A stretch of DNA of 15,746 nucleotides from Candidatus Bathyarchaeota archaeon (GCA_030669695.1 DAOVDC010000006.1:1-15746), one strand, 5' to 3'; shown: positions 6,831 through 13,384, counted from the stretch's first letter. A program made the numbers and translations. Notes: generated from the sequence alone by a model not told the origin.

Positions 6831-7754
6831 ATGAGCTTACGTGTTGTCTTTCTAGGAACCGCGGGAAGCATCCCAACGCCTCAGAGAAGCCTGCCAGCTA
6901 TTGCTGTTCAACGAAAAGGTGAGCTTTTTCTATTTGACTGCGGCGAAGGCGTTCAAAGACAGATGATCAAAGCTAAGGTGAGCTTTCATCGAAAAATGAA
7001 AATTTTCATTACACATATGCATGGAGACCATGTGCTCGGTTTGCCTGGGCTTCTTCAAACCATGTCCTTGTTGGATAGGGAAAAGAAACTGGAGATTTAC
7101 GGGCCTCCCGGGATCAAAGCATTTGTGGAAGCGATTAAGCAAACTGTTCAGTTTGTGCTCACTTATCCCATAGAAATTTCTGAAATTGAAGACGTTGGCG
7201 TGGTCTGTGAGGAGAAAGAATACGTAGTAGATACGATTTGGACGGAACACGTTATCCCAAGCCTGGCCTATGCGCTTGTGGAAAAACCTCGACCAGGAAA
7301 ATTCTATCCAAAGAAAGCAAAATCTTTAGGGATTCCGGAAGGGCCCTTATGGTCAAAACTACAGCATAGCTCAACAGTCAAGCTTCCAAATGGACGAATT
7401 ATCAAGCCTGAAGAAGTGTTGGGTCCTCCACGCCCCGGAAGAAAAGTCGTCTATACAGGGGACACCAAGTTTTTGAATAGCATCATAAAGTTCGCTGAAG
7501 GCACGAACTTGTTGATTCATGACGCCACATTTGATGACGAATTGTGGGAGAAAGCTGAAGAGGACGGGCACTCTACCCCCAGCCAAGCAGCGGAGGTTGC
7601 AAAAAAGGCGAAGGCTAAATGGTTGGTATTAACTCATATCAGTGCACGATACAAGACAGCGGACCTTTTGCTTGAACAAGCGAAGAAGACGTTCCCTCGC
7701 GTAGATGTGGCTGAAGACTTTATGAAGATTGATCTTCCTCTCCTAGACGCTTAG
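6831..7754 (+). CDS. rnz: Ribonuclease Z (tRNA 3' endonuclease)
   Basis: RNase Z is a zinc-dependent endonuclease that cuts the 3' trailer from tRNA precursors just after the discriminator base. The 307-residue protein is a full-length metallo-beta-lactamase fold. It shows the metal motif HMHGDH (His62, His64, Asp66, His67), then His140, Asp211 in VYTGDT, and His269 in LTHIS. The N-terminus FLGTAGSIPTPQRS and the GEGVQRQM stretch are typical of the family. The region around 155-178 (GKFYPKKAKSLGIPEGPLW) corresponds to the segment before the substrate-binding loops. It has its own promoter. Its TAG overlaps the TAA of the converging sugar isomerase-like gene. Trm-G10 upstream and ThpR/CCA downstream make this a tRNA-processing neighbourhood. 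The single tRNA gene here encodes its CCA, whose trailer would need a precise cut or different handling. Confidence 0.94.
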   Translation: MSLRVVFLGTAGSIPTPQRSLPAIAVQRKGELFLFDCGEGVQRQMIKAKVSFHRKMKIFITHMHGDHVLGLPGLLQTMSLLDREKKLEIYGPPGIKAFVEAIKQTVQFVLTYPIEISEIEDVGVVCEEKEYVVDTIWTEHVIPSLAYALVEKPRPGKFYPKKAKSLGIPEGPLWSKLQHSSTVKLPNGRIIKPEEVLGPPRPGRKVVYTGDTKFLNSIIKFAEGTNLLIHDATFDDELWEKAEEDGHSTPSQAAEVAKKAKAKWLVLTHISARYKTADLLLEQAKKTFPRVDVAEDFMKIDLPLLDA

Positions 7755-8542
7755 GTGAAAAGTTTCTGTAGTTTTCGAAGACTTTCTTCCACATGTTCTA
7801 CCGATTCCAAGATGACAAGTCCATTGTATTTGACTTTCTCAAGCGCTTTCGCAACACTATTCCAGTCTACGGTTCCATATCCTATTCCAAGATGCCGGTC
7901 ACCAGCTCCATCATTATCACTTGCATGTACGTGGACAATCTTATCAGAAAAACGCGTGATGAAATCCTGAATCTGACGATTGATGTTCGCATGCCCTATG
8001 TCAAACACTAGCCCTATGTCTTCGTCGAGTTCGTTGTAGAAACGCGAAAAGTCCTGCACGCTCTTCATTAGAAACGGATGTGGCTCAGGAACATTTTCAA
8101 TCGCTATTTCAACGCCGTGCTTCTTGGCAATTCTTAACAATGTGTGCACTGAATCCAGGTTCAGCCGCCATTCTAACCCGGGATAAAAGGGACTGACCGC
8201 AGTCTTTAAGCCGGGATGAAAAACCCATAGTCGACAACCAAGTTGGGAGGCATAGAAAATGGATTTTTCTTGTCGCTTTAAAATTGTCCGTCGCAAAACC
8301 GAACTGGGAGAAGCTATGTTGATATCCGCAAATGGCGAGTGAAGCGACAGCTCAAGGCCACGGGACCGAGCTACCTTCTTCAGAGCTTTCACTCGTCTGC
8401 CGTTAAGCGTATGCAAACCCTCGTCAAGAAGTTCTACGTAAGATACGTCAATAGTGTTAAGGCGTTTCATAAGAGAGAAGAAGGGCGCCCCAAGGCAGAA
8501 GAGCATAGATAAGCCGATTCTTGTTTTAGGCAATGCAATCAC
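7751..8542 (-). CDS. TIM-barrel sugar phosphate isomerase/epimerase-like protein
   Basis: The protein belongs to the xylose isomerase-like TIM barrel superfamily, which also contains endonuclease IV. Numbered from the chosen GTG (263 residues), likely metal ligands are His68 (LHSPFADINIASP), His109 (FHPG), Glu149 (AIENVPEPHP), Asp181 and His184 (FDIGHAN), His206 (VHVHASDNDG), His217 and Glu246 (ILESV). The set GDRHLGIGYGTVDW is characteristic of the sugar isomerase/epimerase branch. The frame is open to 8614, but that would overlap the UPF0201 gene by 65 bases. The GTG at 8542 lies 7 bases after that gene's stop and leads into the conserved TRIGLSMLFCLG strand, so I use it; no strong Shine-Dalgarno is visible. 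It is the last gene of a three-gene operon. The substrate is unknown. Confidence 0.85.
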   Translation of the reverse strand: MIALPKTRIGLSMLFCLGAPFFSLMKRLNTIDVSYVELLDEGLHTLNGRRVKALKKVARSRGLELSLHSPFADINIASPSSVLRRTILKRQEKSIFYASQLGCRLWVFHPGLKTAVSPFYPGLEWRLNLDSVHTLLRIAKKHGVEIAIENVPEPHPFLMKSVQDFSRFYNELDEDIGLVFDIGHANINRQIQDFITRFSDKIVHVHASDNDGAGDRHLGIGYGTVDWNSVAKALEKVKYNGLVILESVEHVEESLRKLQKLFT

Positions 8543-8549
8543 ATACAAA

Positions 8550-8966
8550 TTATTTCTGTTTGCGTTTGGTTGTCCTTGGAGCCAACCATTCAATGAGCTC
8601 TTGCGGACTGTCACAGCGAATTTGAACCTTGATTGGCCCTAACGGGGATTCTCCCACAGGCGCAGAGAATGAAATGTGCCCCACATACGCAACTTGCTTG
8701 TTCAAATAGAAGACTACGGATTTCTTGCTTAACCCTTCAAAAAACACACCACGTGCAGCATCGCGAATCCTCTCCCTACGAAGCAAATCACGGAGATTTG
8801 TAAGCCCATCGATGCCCATGGCTTCTGCGACGAGCAGGCTGCCCCGTTTTTCAGGTATAACCTCGAACTCTATGTTTCCAAAGATGTTTTCCGCCGCCTC
8901 CTTCACCTTTTCCAAATCCTCAGTAGGATTGACTTTAACCTCTACGCGAACGTTTATTTCATCCAT
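8550..8966 (-). CDS. UPF0201 family protein
   Basis: This 138-residue protein matches the archaeal UPF0201 family: the start VRVEVKVNPTEDLEKVKEA, the middle LRDLLRRERIRDAARGVFFEG, and the end ESPLGPIKVQI with WLAPRT are its hallmarks. The biochemical role is not known to me; an RNA- or nucleotide-related job has been suggested by context only. No catalytic residues are evident. Its ATG lies inside the end of the upstream UPF0200 kinase gene (13-base overlap), which points to translational coupling. In Archaeoglobus fulgidus the two families are fused in one chain (AF_1395, from memory), so the two products here very likely work together. Confidence 0.87.
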   Translation of the reverse strand: MDEINVRVEVKVNPTEDLEKVKEAAENIFGNIEFEVIPEKRGSLLVAEAMGIDGLTNLRDLLRRERIRDAARGVFFEGLSKKSVVFYLNKQVAYVGHISFSAPVGESPLGPIKVQIRCDSPQELIEWLAPRTTKRKQK

Positions 8967-9523
8967 TTCTCGGTCACACTCTCCAAAACTTTACGCACTT
9001 TTCTTTTTAGTTGCACTCTCGACCCCTCGTTTATGAGCATGTAATCCGCAGTGGCCATGACATCTCCTAGGCCGACGTTAAGCTCCCTTAAATCACGTTC
9101 CGTGAAGGTTTCCCAGCTCTTTGGGTCATCGCTTCGCTTCCTTTGAAAGAGACGTTGAAACCTTGTTTCAGGCGACGCATAAATGGCAACAAAAAAGAAG
9201 TATGGAAAGCGTTTCTTGAACTCGTTTACCTCATGCAAGCTTCGAATTCCATCAACGACAACAACCTTTTCTTCTGCGCTTTCAATTTTTGGAACACATC
9301 GTCTGGCTACTACAGCTTGGCCCTCTTCTTCTCTCAACTTAAGCATGAGTTGACCGAGGTTTTTCGGAGTGGGCTTCAGTTTCCTTCGCTTAGCCTCTTC
9401 ACGTATCTCGTCGCCCATTACGACCATTGGATAGCCCATTTCTTGAGCAATCTCCTTGACCGTCGCCTTCCCAGAGCCTGGCATGCCAGCTACGCCTACA
9501 ACGATTTTCTCCTTCATCGCCAC
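8954..9523 (-). CDS. UPF0200 P-loop nucleotide kinase-like protein
   Basis: This 189-residue protein of the CoaE/adenylate kinase-like fold has Walker A GMPGSGKA at residues 13-20, with Lys19. The residue after the Lys is Ala rather than Ser/Thr, a relaxed form also seen in this family. VVMGDEIREEAKRR near 34-47 is the nucleoside-binding start helix, VVVVDGIRS is the Walker B-like strand, and RFQRLFQRKRSDDP is an Arg-rich lid. It probably phosphorylates a small nucleotide-containing molecule, but the substrate is not established. The frame starts at a GTG at 9523; the ATG at 9517, two codons later, is an equally good start. It heads the operon with UPF0201 and the isomerase-like gene and diverges from thpR. 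Confidence 0.87.
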   Translation of the reverse strand: MAMKEKIVVGVAGMPGSGKATVKEIAQEMGYPMVVMGDEIREEAKRRKLKPTPKNLGQLMLKLREEEGQAVVARRCVPKIESAEEKVVVVDGIRSLHEVNEFKKRFPYFFFVAIYASPETRFQRLFQRKRSDDPKSWETFTERDLRELNVGLGDVMATADYMLINEGSRVQLKRKVRKVLESVTEKWMK

Positions 9524-9567
9524 ATCATACTCGCGCGTTGTAAATGTATCTACATGCTCGACTTAAA

Positions 9568-9612
9568 ACCTTTAAACGCAACAGAATTAATAGATTTACA
9601 GAATTGGCAGGA
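9568..9612 (+). promoter_or_regulatory. Promoter and ribosome binding site of thpR-cca
   Basis: A TATA-like TTTAAAC at about 9570-9576 would start transcription near 9597. AGGA at 9609-9612 is a modest Shine-Dalgarno. It can serve the GTG at 9617 or the ATG at 9623. Confidence 0.35.
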
Positions 9613-9616
9613 ATGA

Positions 9617-10186
9617 GTGGCCATGTCAGAGATGATTCGAAGCTTTATTGCATTTGACATTGACAGCGAGCCAGTGCTGAGAAAGTTTTCAGAAGCCCAA
9701 GGGATCCTCGTTAATACGGGTGCAGGTTTGAAGCTTGTTCAACCACGAAACATACATATAACCATGAGATTCCTCGGAAACATATCCCTCAGCATGATTG
9801 ACTCGATTCATGAAGAAGTGAACAAGGTTTCGTTTACTCCGTTTGACGTGGAAATTAGAGGCCTAGGCGCGTTTCCCAGTTTGAAATACACACGGGTTGT
9901 TTGGGCGGGAATCCAAAAAGGCGCAGACGAGCTTACAAATATCTCCAGTCAACTGGAACCACGCCTCCAGAAACTAGGCTTTAGACCCGACTCGAAAGGA
10001 TTCAGTCCACACCTCACAATTGTCCGCGTAAAAACAGGACGAAACAAAGCTGAACTCGTCCAATGCATTGAGGAGCTGGCAGACTACGAGTTCGGCGTTG
10101 TTAAGGCTAACTGCTTGAAGCTGAAAAAGAGCGTTTTGACGCCAAAAGGGCCTATCTACTCGACCTTAAGAGAAGTTTGCCATTGA
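9617..10186 (+). CDS. thpR: RNA 2',3'-cyclic phosphodiesterase ThpR (LigT family)
   Basis: The enzyme belongs to the 2H phosphoesterases, which open 2',3'-cyclic phosphates on RNA and in vitro join tRNA halves through a 2'-5' bond. The 189-residue protein has both active-site motifs: HITMRFLG with His47 and Thr49, and HLTIVRV with His132 and Thr134. The family start IRSFIAFDID lies at residues 7-16. Two extra starts (ATG at 9623 and 9632) exist within the first six codons, so the exact N-terminus is uncertain. The CCA-adding enzyme gene follows 33 bases later on the same strand. This pairing recurs in archaea as I recall, and fits a shared role at RNA 3' ends. Confidence 0.92.
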   Translation: MAMSEMIRSFIAFDIDSEPVLRKFSEAQGILVNTGAGLKLVQPRNIHITMRFLGNISLSMIDSIHEEVNKVSFTPFDVEIRGLGAFPSLKYTRVVWAGIQKGADELTNISSQLEPRLQKLGFRPDSKGFSPHLTIVRVKTGRNKAELVQCIEELADYEFGVVKANCLKLKKSVLTPKGPIYSTLREVCH

Positions 10187-10219
10187 AGCATAGAAAACGG
10201 TTTCATCTGGTGACATTAT

Positions 10220-11638
10220 TTGGGCTCAACTCTTAAAGAAGTATGTGCAGATGTTCTGAAAAGGATCACTCCAAGCAGCGGAAAAAGAAAGTGCATCCTT
10301 GAGTTAGCCGACAGGCTGGTAAACAAAGTAACAGCTGCGGCTAAAGAAGCTGGGATAGACGCTAAGGTGCGGGTGGAAGGCTCAGTTGCAAAAGACACTT
10401 GGCTGAGCGAAGAGCCTGACATAGACATTTTCATGCGTGTGCCAACCATCCTACCACGCGAATCGTTTGGAACCACTTGCCTAGAAATCGCTAGAAAAGC
10501 TACCGAGGGTTTCAACCAGATTGAAAGATTCGCTGAGCACCCTTATCTTGAGTCTATAGTCGACGAGGTGCGAGTGAACATTGTTCCGTGTTATCAAGTC
10601 AAGCGGGGCGGGTGGATCAGTGCCACCGATAGAACTCCGTTTCACACAGATTATATGAAGCCACTTTTGGATGAAACCATGCGCGGAGAGATCAGGCTCT
10701 TAAAGAAATTCATGAAGGGCATCGGCGTTTACGGTGCCGAAATAAAGATTGGCGGGTTCAGCGGATACCTCTGCGAACTTCTCACCCTCAACTACGGATC
10801 GTTTATAGAAGTTTTGAAGGCAGTAGCGGACTGGAAGGAAAAAGGAATCATTGATTACGAGGAGTATTATAAGGGAAGAGAAAAAGAGGTGGGAAGAATT
10901 TTTGAAGGACCACTTGTTTTGGTGGATCCTGTTGACAAGGGAAGAAACGTGGCAGCAGCGGTGAGAAAGAAACGGTTGGATGAACTTGTTGTTGCGGCAA
11001 GGGCGTTTCTTCAAAGTCCCAGTCTGAGATTCTTTTATCCAAAAGATGTCAAAGCCTTAAATGCTAAAGGGCTGGTCAGCACTATAAAAACTCGCGGATC
11101 AACCATCGTTTTTGTAAAATTCGGAGCGGTGAAAGTAGTCTCAGACGTTCTGTGGGGCCAACTCTACAAGTCTCAACGGTCACTGCGTAAAATGCTTCAA
11201 CAACACGATTTCAACGTCGTTCGTGATGTTGCTTGGAGCGATGAAGAAAACCTTAACTTATTTATCTTCGAGGTAGAACAGCGTTTCCTCCCACTTATGA
11301 AGAAACATTTAGGGCCTCCTATCAGGAAAAGGGCGGAATGTAAGAGGTTTTTGCAAAAACACGTTGGAGCATCACGCACAATCTCTGGGCCATACGTAGA
11401 AGCAGGTCGCTGGATGGTGGAAATAAAACGAAAATACACAGATGTGGTGAAACTGTTCACCGAGAAACTAAGGGACGGCGGAAGGCATGTTGGCGTAGCA
11501 TACCTGATTTCTCAAACTATTCCAAGCAGTCTCGAAGTTTTGGTGAATGAAGAAGTCGTGAGGCTGTATTCATCTAATCCCGAATTTGCGAAGTTTCTAA
11601 CAGAATATTTAGAAGGAAAGCCTAGATGGCTTTTGTGA
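10220..11638 (+). CDS. cca: CCA-adding enzyme, class I archaeal type, with Asp-to-Asn at the third catalytic carboxylate
   Basis: The enzyme adds or repairs the 3'-CCA of tRNA using CTP and ATP without a template. The 472-residue protein aligns along its length with the Archaeoglobus fulgidus enzyme (from memory). Matching regions are GSVAKDTWLSEEPDIDIF at 54-71, AEHPYL, DRTPFHTDY, LLKKFMKGIGVYGAEIKIGGFSGYLCELL, and LVDPVDKGRNVAAAV. The first two carboxylates are Asp67 and Asp69 (Glu59 and Asp61 in A. fulgidus). The third, Asp110 in the V-x-V-D-V-V-P-C-Y strand, is Asn120 here (codon AAC at 10577-10579). The rest of the strand (IVPCY) is intact. The TTG start has GGTG about 8 bases upstream. 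It is the second gene of the thpR-cca operon. The frame is otherwise undamaged, so this is not an obvious pseudogene. Confidence 0.93.
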   Translation: MGSTLKEVCADVLKRITPSSGKRKCILELADRLVNKVTAAAKEAGIDAKVRVEGSVAKDTWLSEEPDIDIFMRVPTILPRESFGTTCLEIARKATEGFNQIERFAEHPYLESIVDEVRVNIVPCYQVKRGGWISATDRTPFHTDYMKPLLDETMRGEIRLLKKFMKGIGVYGAEIKIGGFSGYLCELLTLNYGSFIEVLKAVADWKEKGIIDYEEYYKGREKEVGRIFEGPLVLVDPVDKGRNVAAAVRKKRLDELVVAARAFLQSPSLRFFYPKDVKALNAKGLVSTIKTRGSTIVFVKFGAVKVVSDVLWGQLYKSQRSLRKMLQQHDFNVVRDVAWSDEENLNLFIFEVEQRFLPLMKKHLGPPIRKRAECKRFLQKHVGASRTISGPYVEAGRWMVEIKRKYTDVVKLFTEKLRDGGRHVGVAYLISQTIPSSLEVLVNEEVVRLYSSNPEFAKFLTEYLEGKPRWLL

Positions 11639-11679
11639 AACGTAGAAGTTGTCAAAGAATAGATAGTCTGTTTAACTGG

Positions 11680-11844
11680 CTACTTTTTCACTACCTTCCA
11701 AATCTTAACTACTTCGGCCACTGCTGGTTTTCCCTCAACAAAAATCTCTATTGCTCTATGTCTACCTGTGAAATGAATTAACCTAGGTCGGCTCAACCTC
11801 CTACCGACGCACCTAATCTTTTTGCCTTCAATTCTTTCACTCAA
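11680..11844 (-). CDS. 54-residue basic protein overlapping the ribbon-helix-helix gene
   Basis: This short gene is open from a TTG at 11842-11844 to a TAG at 11680-11682. Its start overlaps the end of the upstream regulator gene by 8 bases (TTGAGTGA), a typical coupled junction, and GGGG lies about 10-14 bases upstream. The protein is strongly basic at its N-terminus (KKIRCVGRRLSRPRLIH) and then has a beta-rich segment (RAIEIFVEGKPAVAEVVKIW). The composition looks like real protein and differs from random translation. I do not recognise the family. Because it is translationally coupled to a ribbon-helix-helix protein it could be a partner, for instance of toxin-antitoxin type, or the C-terminal part of one protein separated by a frameshift. 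Confidence 0.6.
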   Translation of the reverse strand: MSERIEGKKIRCVGRRLSRPRLIHFTGRHRAIEIFVEGKPAVAEVVKIWKVVKK

Positions 11845-12175
11845 TAGGTTCTACGTCCCCTTCTTGCCATAGTCCTAGCAAAACCTTGTTTACAATTCCC
11901 ATGTCAATTCTGAGTTCGTCGCTTATTTCATCGGCGCTAACCCTATCTTTGCCCCTCAAATATTCTTGGATTTCCCTTTTAGCTTCCTCTTCAGACAGGT
12001 TTCGCAGATTTACAACCTCTAAACCTTGGAGGTAATCTGCATAATAATTGATGGCGTCTCTTATCGCCTCAGCCTTTGAACAACCCAACTTATCTATAAT
12101 TTTTGCAAGGGCATCCAAGCTGTCCTGTGGTAGCTTCAACGGATAGACATACCCTTTCACGTAAGTCGTTTTCAA
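11837..12175 (-). CDS. Ribbon-helix-helix plus winged-helix-like regulator
   Basis: The 112-residue protein has an N-terminal ribbon-helix-helix pattern: strand VYPLKLPQDSLDALAKII, then a helix-turn GCSKAEAIRDAINYYADYL, as in CopG/antitoxin-type DNA-binding proteins. The C-terminal part (KREIQEYLRGKDRVSADEISDELRIDMGIVNKVLLGLWQEGDV is its span, about residues 66-108) resembles a small winged helix. Two DNA-binding-like units in one short chain is notable. The start is a TTG; GATGAAAG before it is a weak Shine-Dalgarno. A strong TATA box and a 10-base-phased direct repeat lie upstream, suggesting self-control. The 54-residue basic protein gene overlaps its stop. The target genes are unknown. 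Confidence 0.7.
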   Translation of the reverse strand: MKTTYVKGYVYPLKLPQDSLDALAKIIDKLGCSKAEAIRDAINYYADYLQGLEVVNLRNLSEEEAKREIQEYLRGKDRVSADEISDELRIDMGIVNKVLLGLWQEGDVEPIE

Positions 12176-12185
12176 CTTTCATCAA

Positions 12186-12216
12186 GTGTAAAACGGTGTA
12201 ACCAATATATATATCT
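12186..12216 (-). promoter_or_regulatory. TATA box and phased direct repeat controlling the ribbon-helix-helix operon
   Basis: On the plus strand GTGTAA occurs at 12186-12191 and again at 12196-12201, exactly 10 bases apart (one helical turn). An AT-rich TATA element, AATATATATATC, lies at about 12204-12215. Read on the minus strand the order is TATA box, repeat pair, start codon. A regulator bound to the repeats would sit on the transcription start. Ribbon-helix-helix dimers commonly bind short repeats in tandem, so the neighbouring protein is the obvious candidate. Confidence 0.5.
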
Positions 12217-12302
12217 TATCAAGACAGTTAAAGTTTTCTTACATTTCCAAAGAATCCCCAAAAAGGTTGACTGCACAAAGATCATTCATGAATTGCTCAT
12301 TT

Positions 12303-12381
12303 TGGTGGGGTCGCGGGGATTTGAACCCCGGATCTCGCACACCCCAAGCGCGAATCTTAGACCAAACTGGACCACGACCCC
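12303..12381 (-). tRNA. tRNA-Pro (anticodon GGG), CCA encoded
   Basis: All arms can be folded. The acceptor pairs GGGGTCG with CGACCCC (7 bp), with discriminator A and encoded CCA at 12303-12305. The D arm has GTCC with AGAT (three pairs including one G-U) and an 11-base D loop with GG. The anticodon stem is CGCGC/GTGCG with loop TTGGGGT, which places GGG at the anticodon after U33. The variable region is five bases. The T arm is CGGGG-TTCAAAT-CCCCG. There is no intron. The gene lies 35 bases downstream of the kinase-like gene on the same strand; a TTTAGAAA element near 12412-12419 could be its own TATA box. A run of five T's about 37 bases past the 3' end on the minus strand may end transcription. 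Confidence 0.96.
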
Positions 12382-12416
12382 ACATTCTGCACATCAACTT
12401 TTTGTTAGTTGCCTTT

Positions 12417-13199
12417 CTAAACCTTACGGAGTTTGCACGTGTTCAAGATATTTTCGAAGTTTTCCAGTGAACGCCCTTGCTTATAGTTTCTCAAGGTCTC
12501 TATTAATTGTGCTTTATCGATTCTACCGAGTTTCCTCTTCATCATCTTTGCGACACGGCTTCCCAAGAAGAGATATTGACAGATTGAGGTTACGTTGGAA
12601 ACTCTTCGGTTGACGCTGGCGGTTTCGAAATCCACTATGCAAGGTTCATCATTCATGCGCACTAGAATATGTTTTGGAGCTGTGCTCAACTCTCCATGGT
12701 CTAAGCCTTCTTCGTCCAGTCTCCAACACTGTTCCAAGACGTTTCGCAAGACCCTTCGAATCCTAGCCCTCATTCCCTTCCCACTTAACATTTCAACCCA
12801 CTTTGGAAGCAACGTTCCTTCAATAAACTCCATTAGGAGGAAGTTTTCGGTGACATCGAACAGTTTTGGACCAACCTTGACAGTGTTTGCTTTTCTCAAC
12901 ATTTCCGCTTCGTGTTGCATCCCAGCTCTATCTGCGTCTACCCTGCGAATTTTCAATGCAGCTTTTCCTCGGTCCGTGTGAGCCATGACTACTACGCCTA
13001 CGCAACCTTTACCTAAAACTGGCACGTTAAAAGCTGTTTTTCCTCCAGAGAACTCTAATGTCTCAATGCCGAGCCTCTTTAGCTCCTCAAGACGCTTTCT
13101 TAATTCCTTCAAATCATATTTTGGATAACACAACACTCGAGCGTATTTCTCTTCATTGAGTTGCTCTAGAGGGATTTGTTCGTTTTGATGCAACAACAC
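12417..13199 (-). CDS. COG2112-type protein kinase-like protein (RIO/Bud32-related fold)
   Basis: This 260-residue protein has the order of kinase motifs. There is a Gly-rich loop GKGCVGVV at 63-70, Lys83 in AALKIRR, Glu97 in the next helix (QHEAEML), and a hinge near LLMEFIEGTLL. A catalytic loop LDHGELSTAPKHILV follows at 167-180, then the metal motif VDFETAS at 189-195. The usual catalytic Asp of HRD/HGD is replaced by Glu170, and DFG reads DFE. I recall these changes as features of the archaeal COG2112 predicted Ser/Thr kinases rather than damage. It is too long and too different to be the KEOPS kinase Bud32. The first 50 residues are charged and helical. The start is GTG at 13199; a minus-strand TTTATC lies about 30-35 bases upstream. 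The tRNA-Pro gene follows. Substrates are unknown. Confidence 0.8.
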   Translation of the reverse strand: MLLHQNEQIPLEQLNEEKYARVLCYPKYDLKELRKRLEELKRLGIETLEFSGGKTAFNVPVLGKGCVGVVVMAHTDRGKAALKIRRVDADRAGMQHEAEMLRKANTVKVGPKLFDVTENFLLMEFIEGTLLPKWVEMLSGKGMRARIRRVLRNVLEQCWRLDEEGLDHGELSTAPKHILVRMNDEPCIVDFETASVNRRVSNVTSICQYLFLGSRVAKMMKRKLGRIDKAQLIETLRNYKQGRSLENFENILNTCKLRKV

Positions 13200-13210
13200 T
13201 CTTCAGCTTA

Positions 13211-13384
13211 ATGATAAGGTTTCAGAGAGATAAAGCATACTGGAAAATTGCTGTTGAAGCAGTTCAGCGATTTAGAGCGATGATACAAAAAATAGCTGTC
13301 CATCTATCGAGTTTCACATCTTCTAAGCATACATGGATAAAAATGTCAAGTTCTTACATGAGTATTGTTGAAAAGAATCTCTAA
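13211..13384 (+). CDS. Possible 57-residue protein, unrecognised
   Basis: An ATG at 13211 opens a frame of 57 codons to a TAA at 13382-13384. The first half (RDKAYWKIAVEAVQRFRAMI) has the pattern of an amphipathic helix, and the second half is Ser-rich and less convincing. There is no Shine-Dalgarno, and the start lies only 11 bases from the start of the divergent kinase-like gene, inside that gene's promoter. It could be a small real gene, a remnant, or chance. I do not recognise it. Confidence 0.25.
   Translation: MIRFQRDKAYWKIAVEAVQRFRAMIQKIAVHLSSFTSSKHTWIKMSSSYMSIVEKNL

Noticed and set aside
9143..9616. 157-codon plus-strand frame
   Set aside because: It lies opposite the UPF0200 kinase-like gene with its intact Walker A motif and is Ser/Leu-rich without a recognisable pattern.
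12267..12613. Two plus-strand frames over the tRNA gene
   Set aside because: They are translations of tRNA-Pro antisense plus the antisense of the kinase-like gene; a typical spurious annotation.
12417..13199. Bud32 (KEOPS kinase) identity
   Set aside because: Bud32 is shorter and has HGDL and DFG motifs; this protein has HGEL and DFE and a longer N-terminus.
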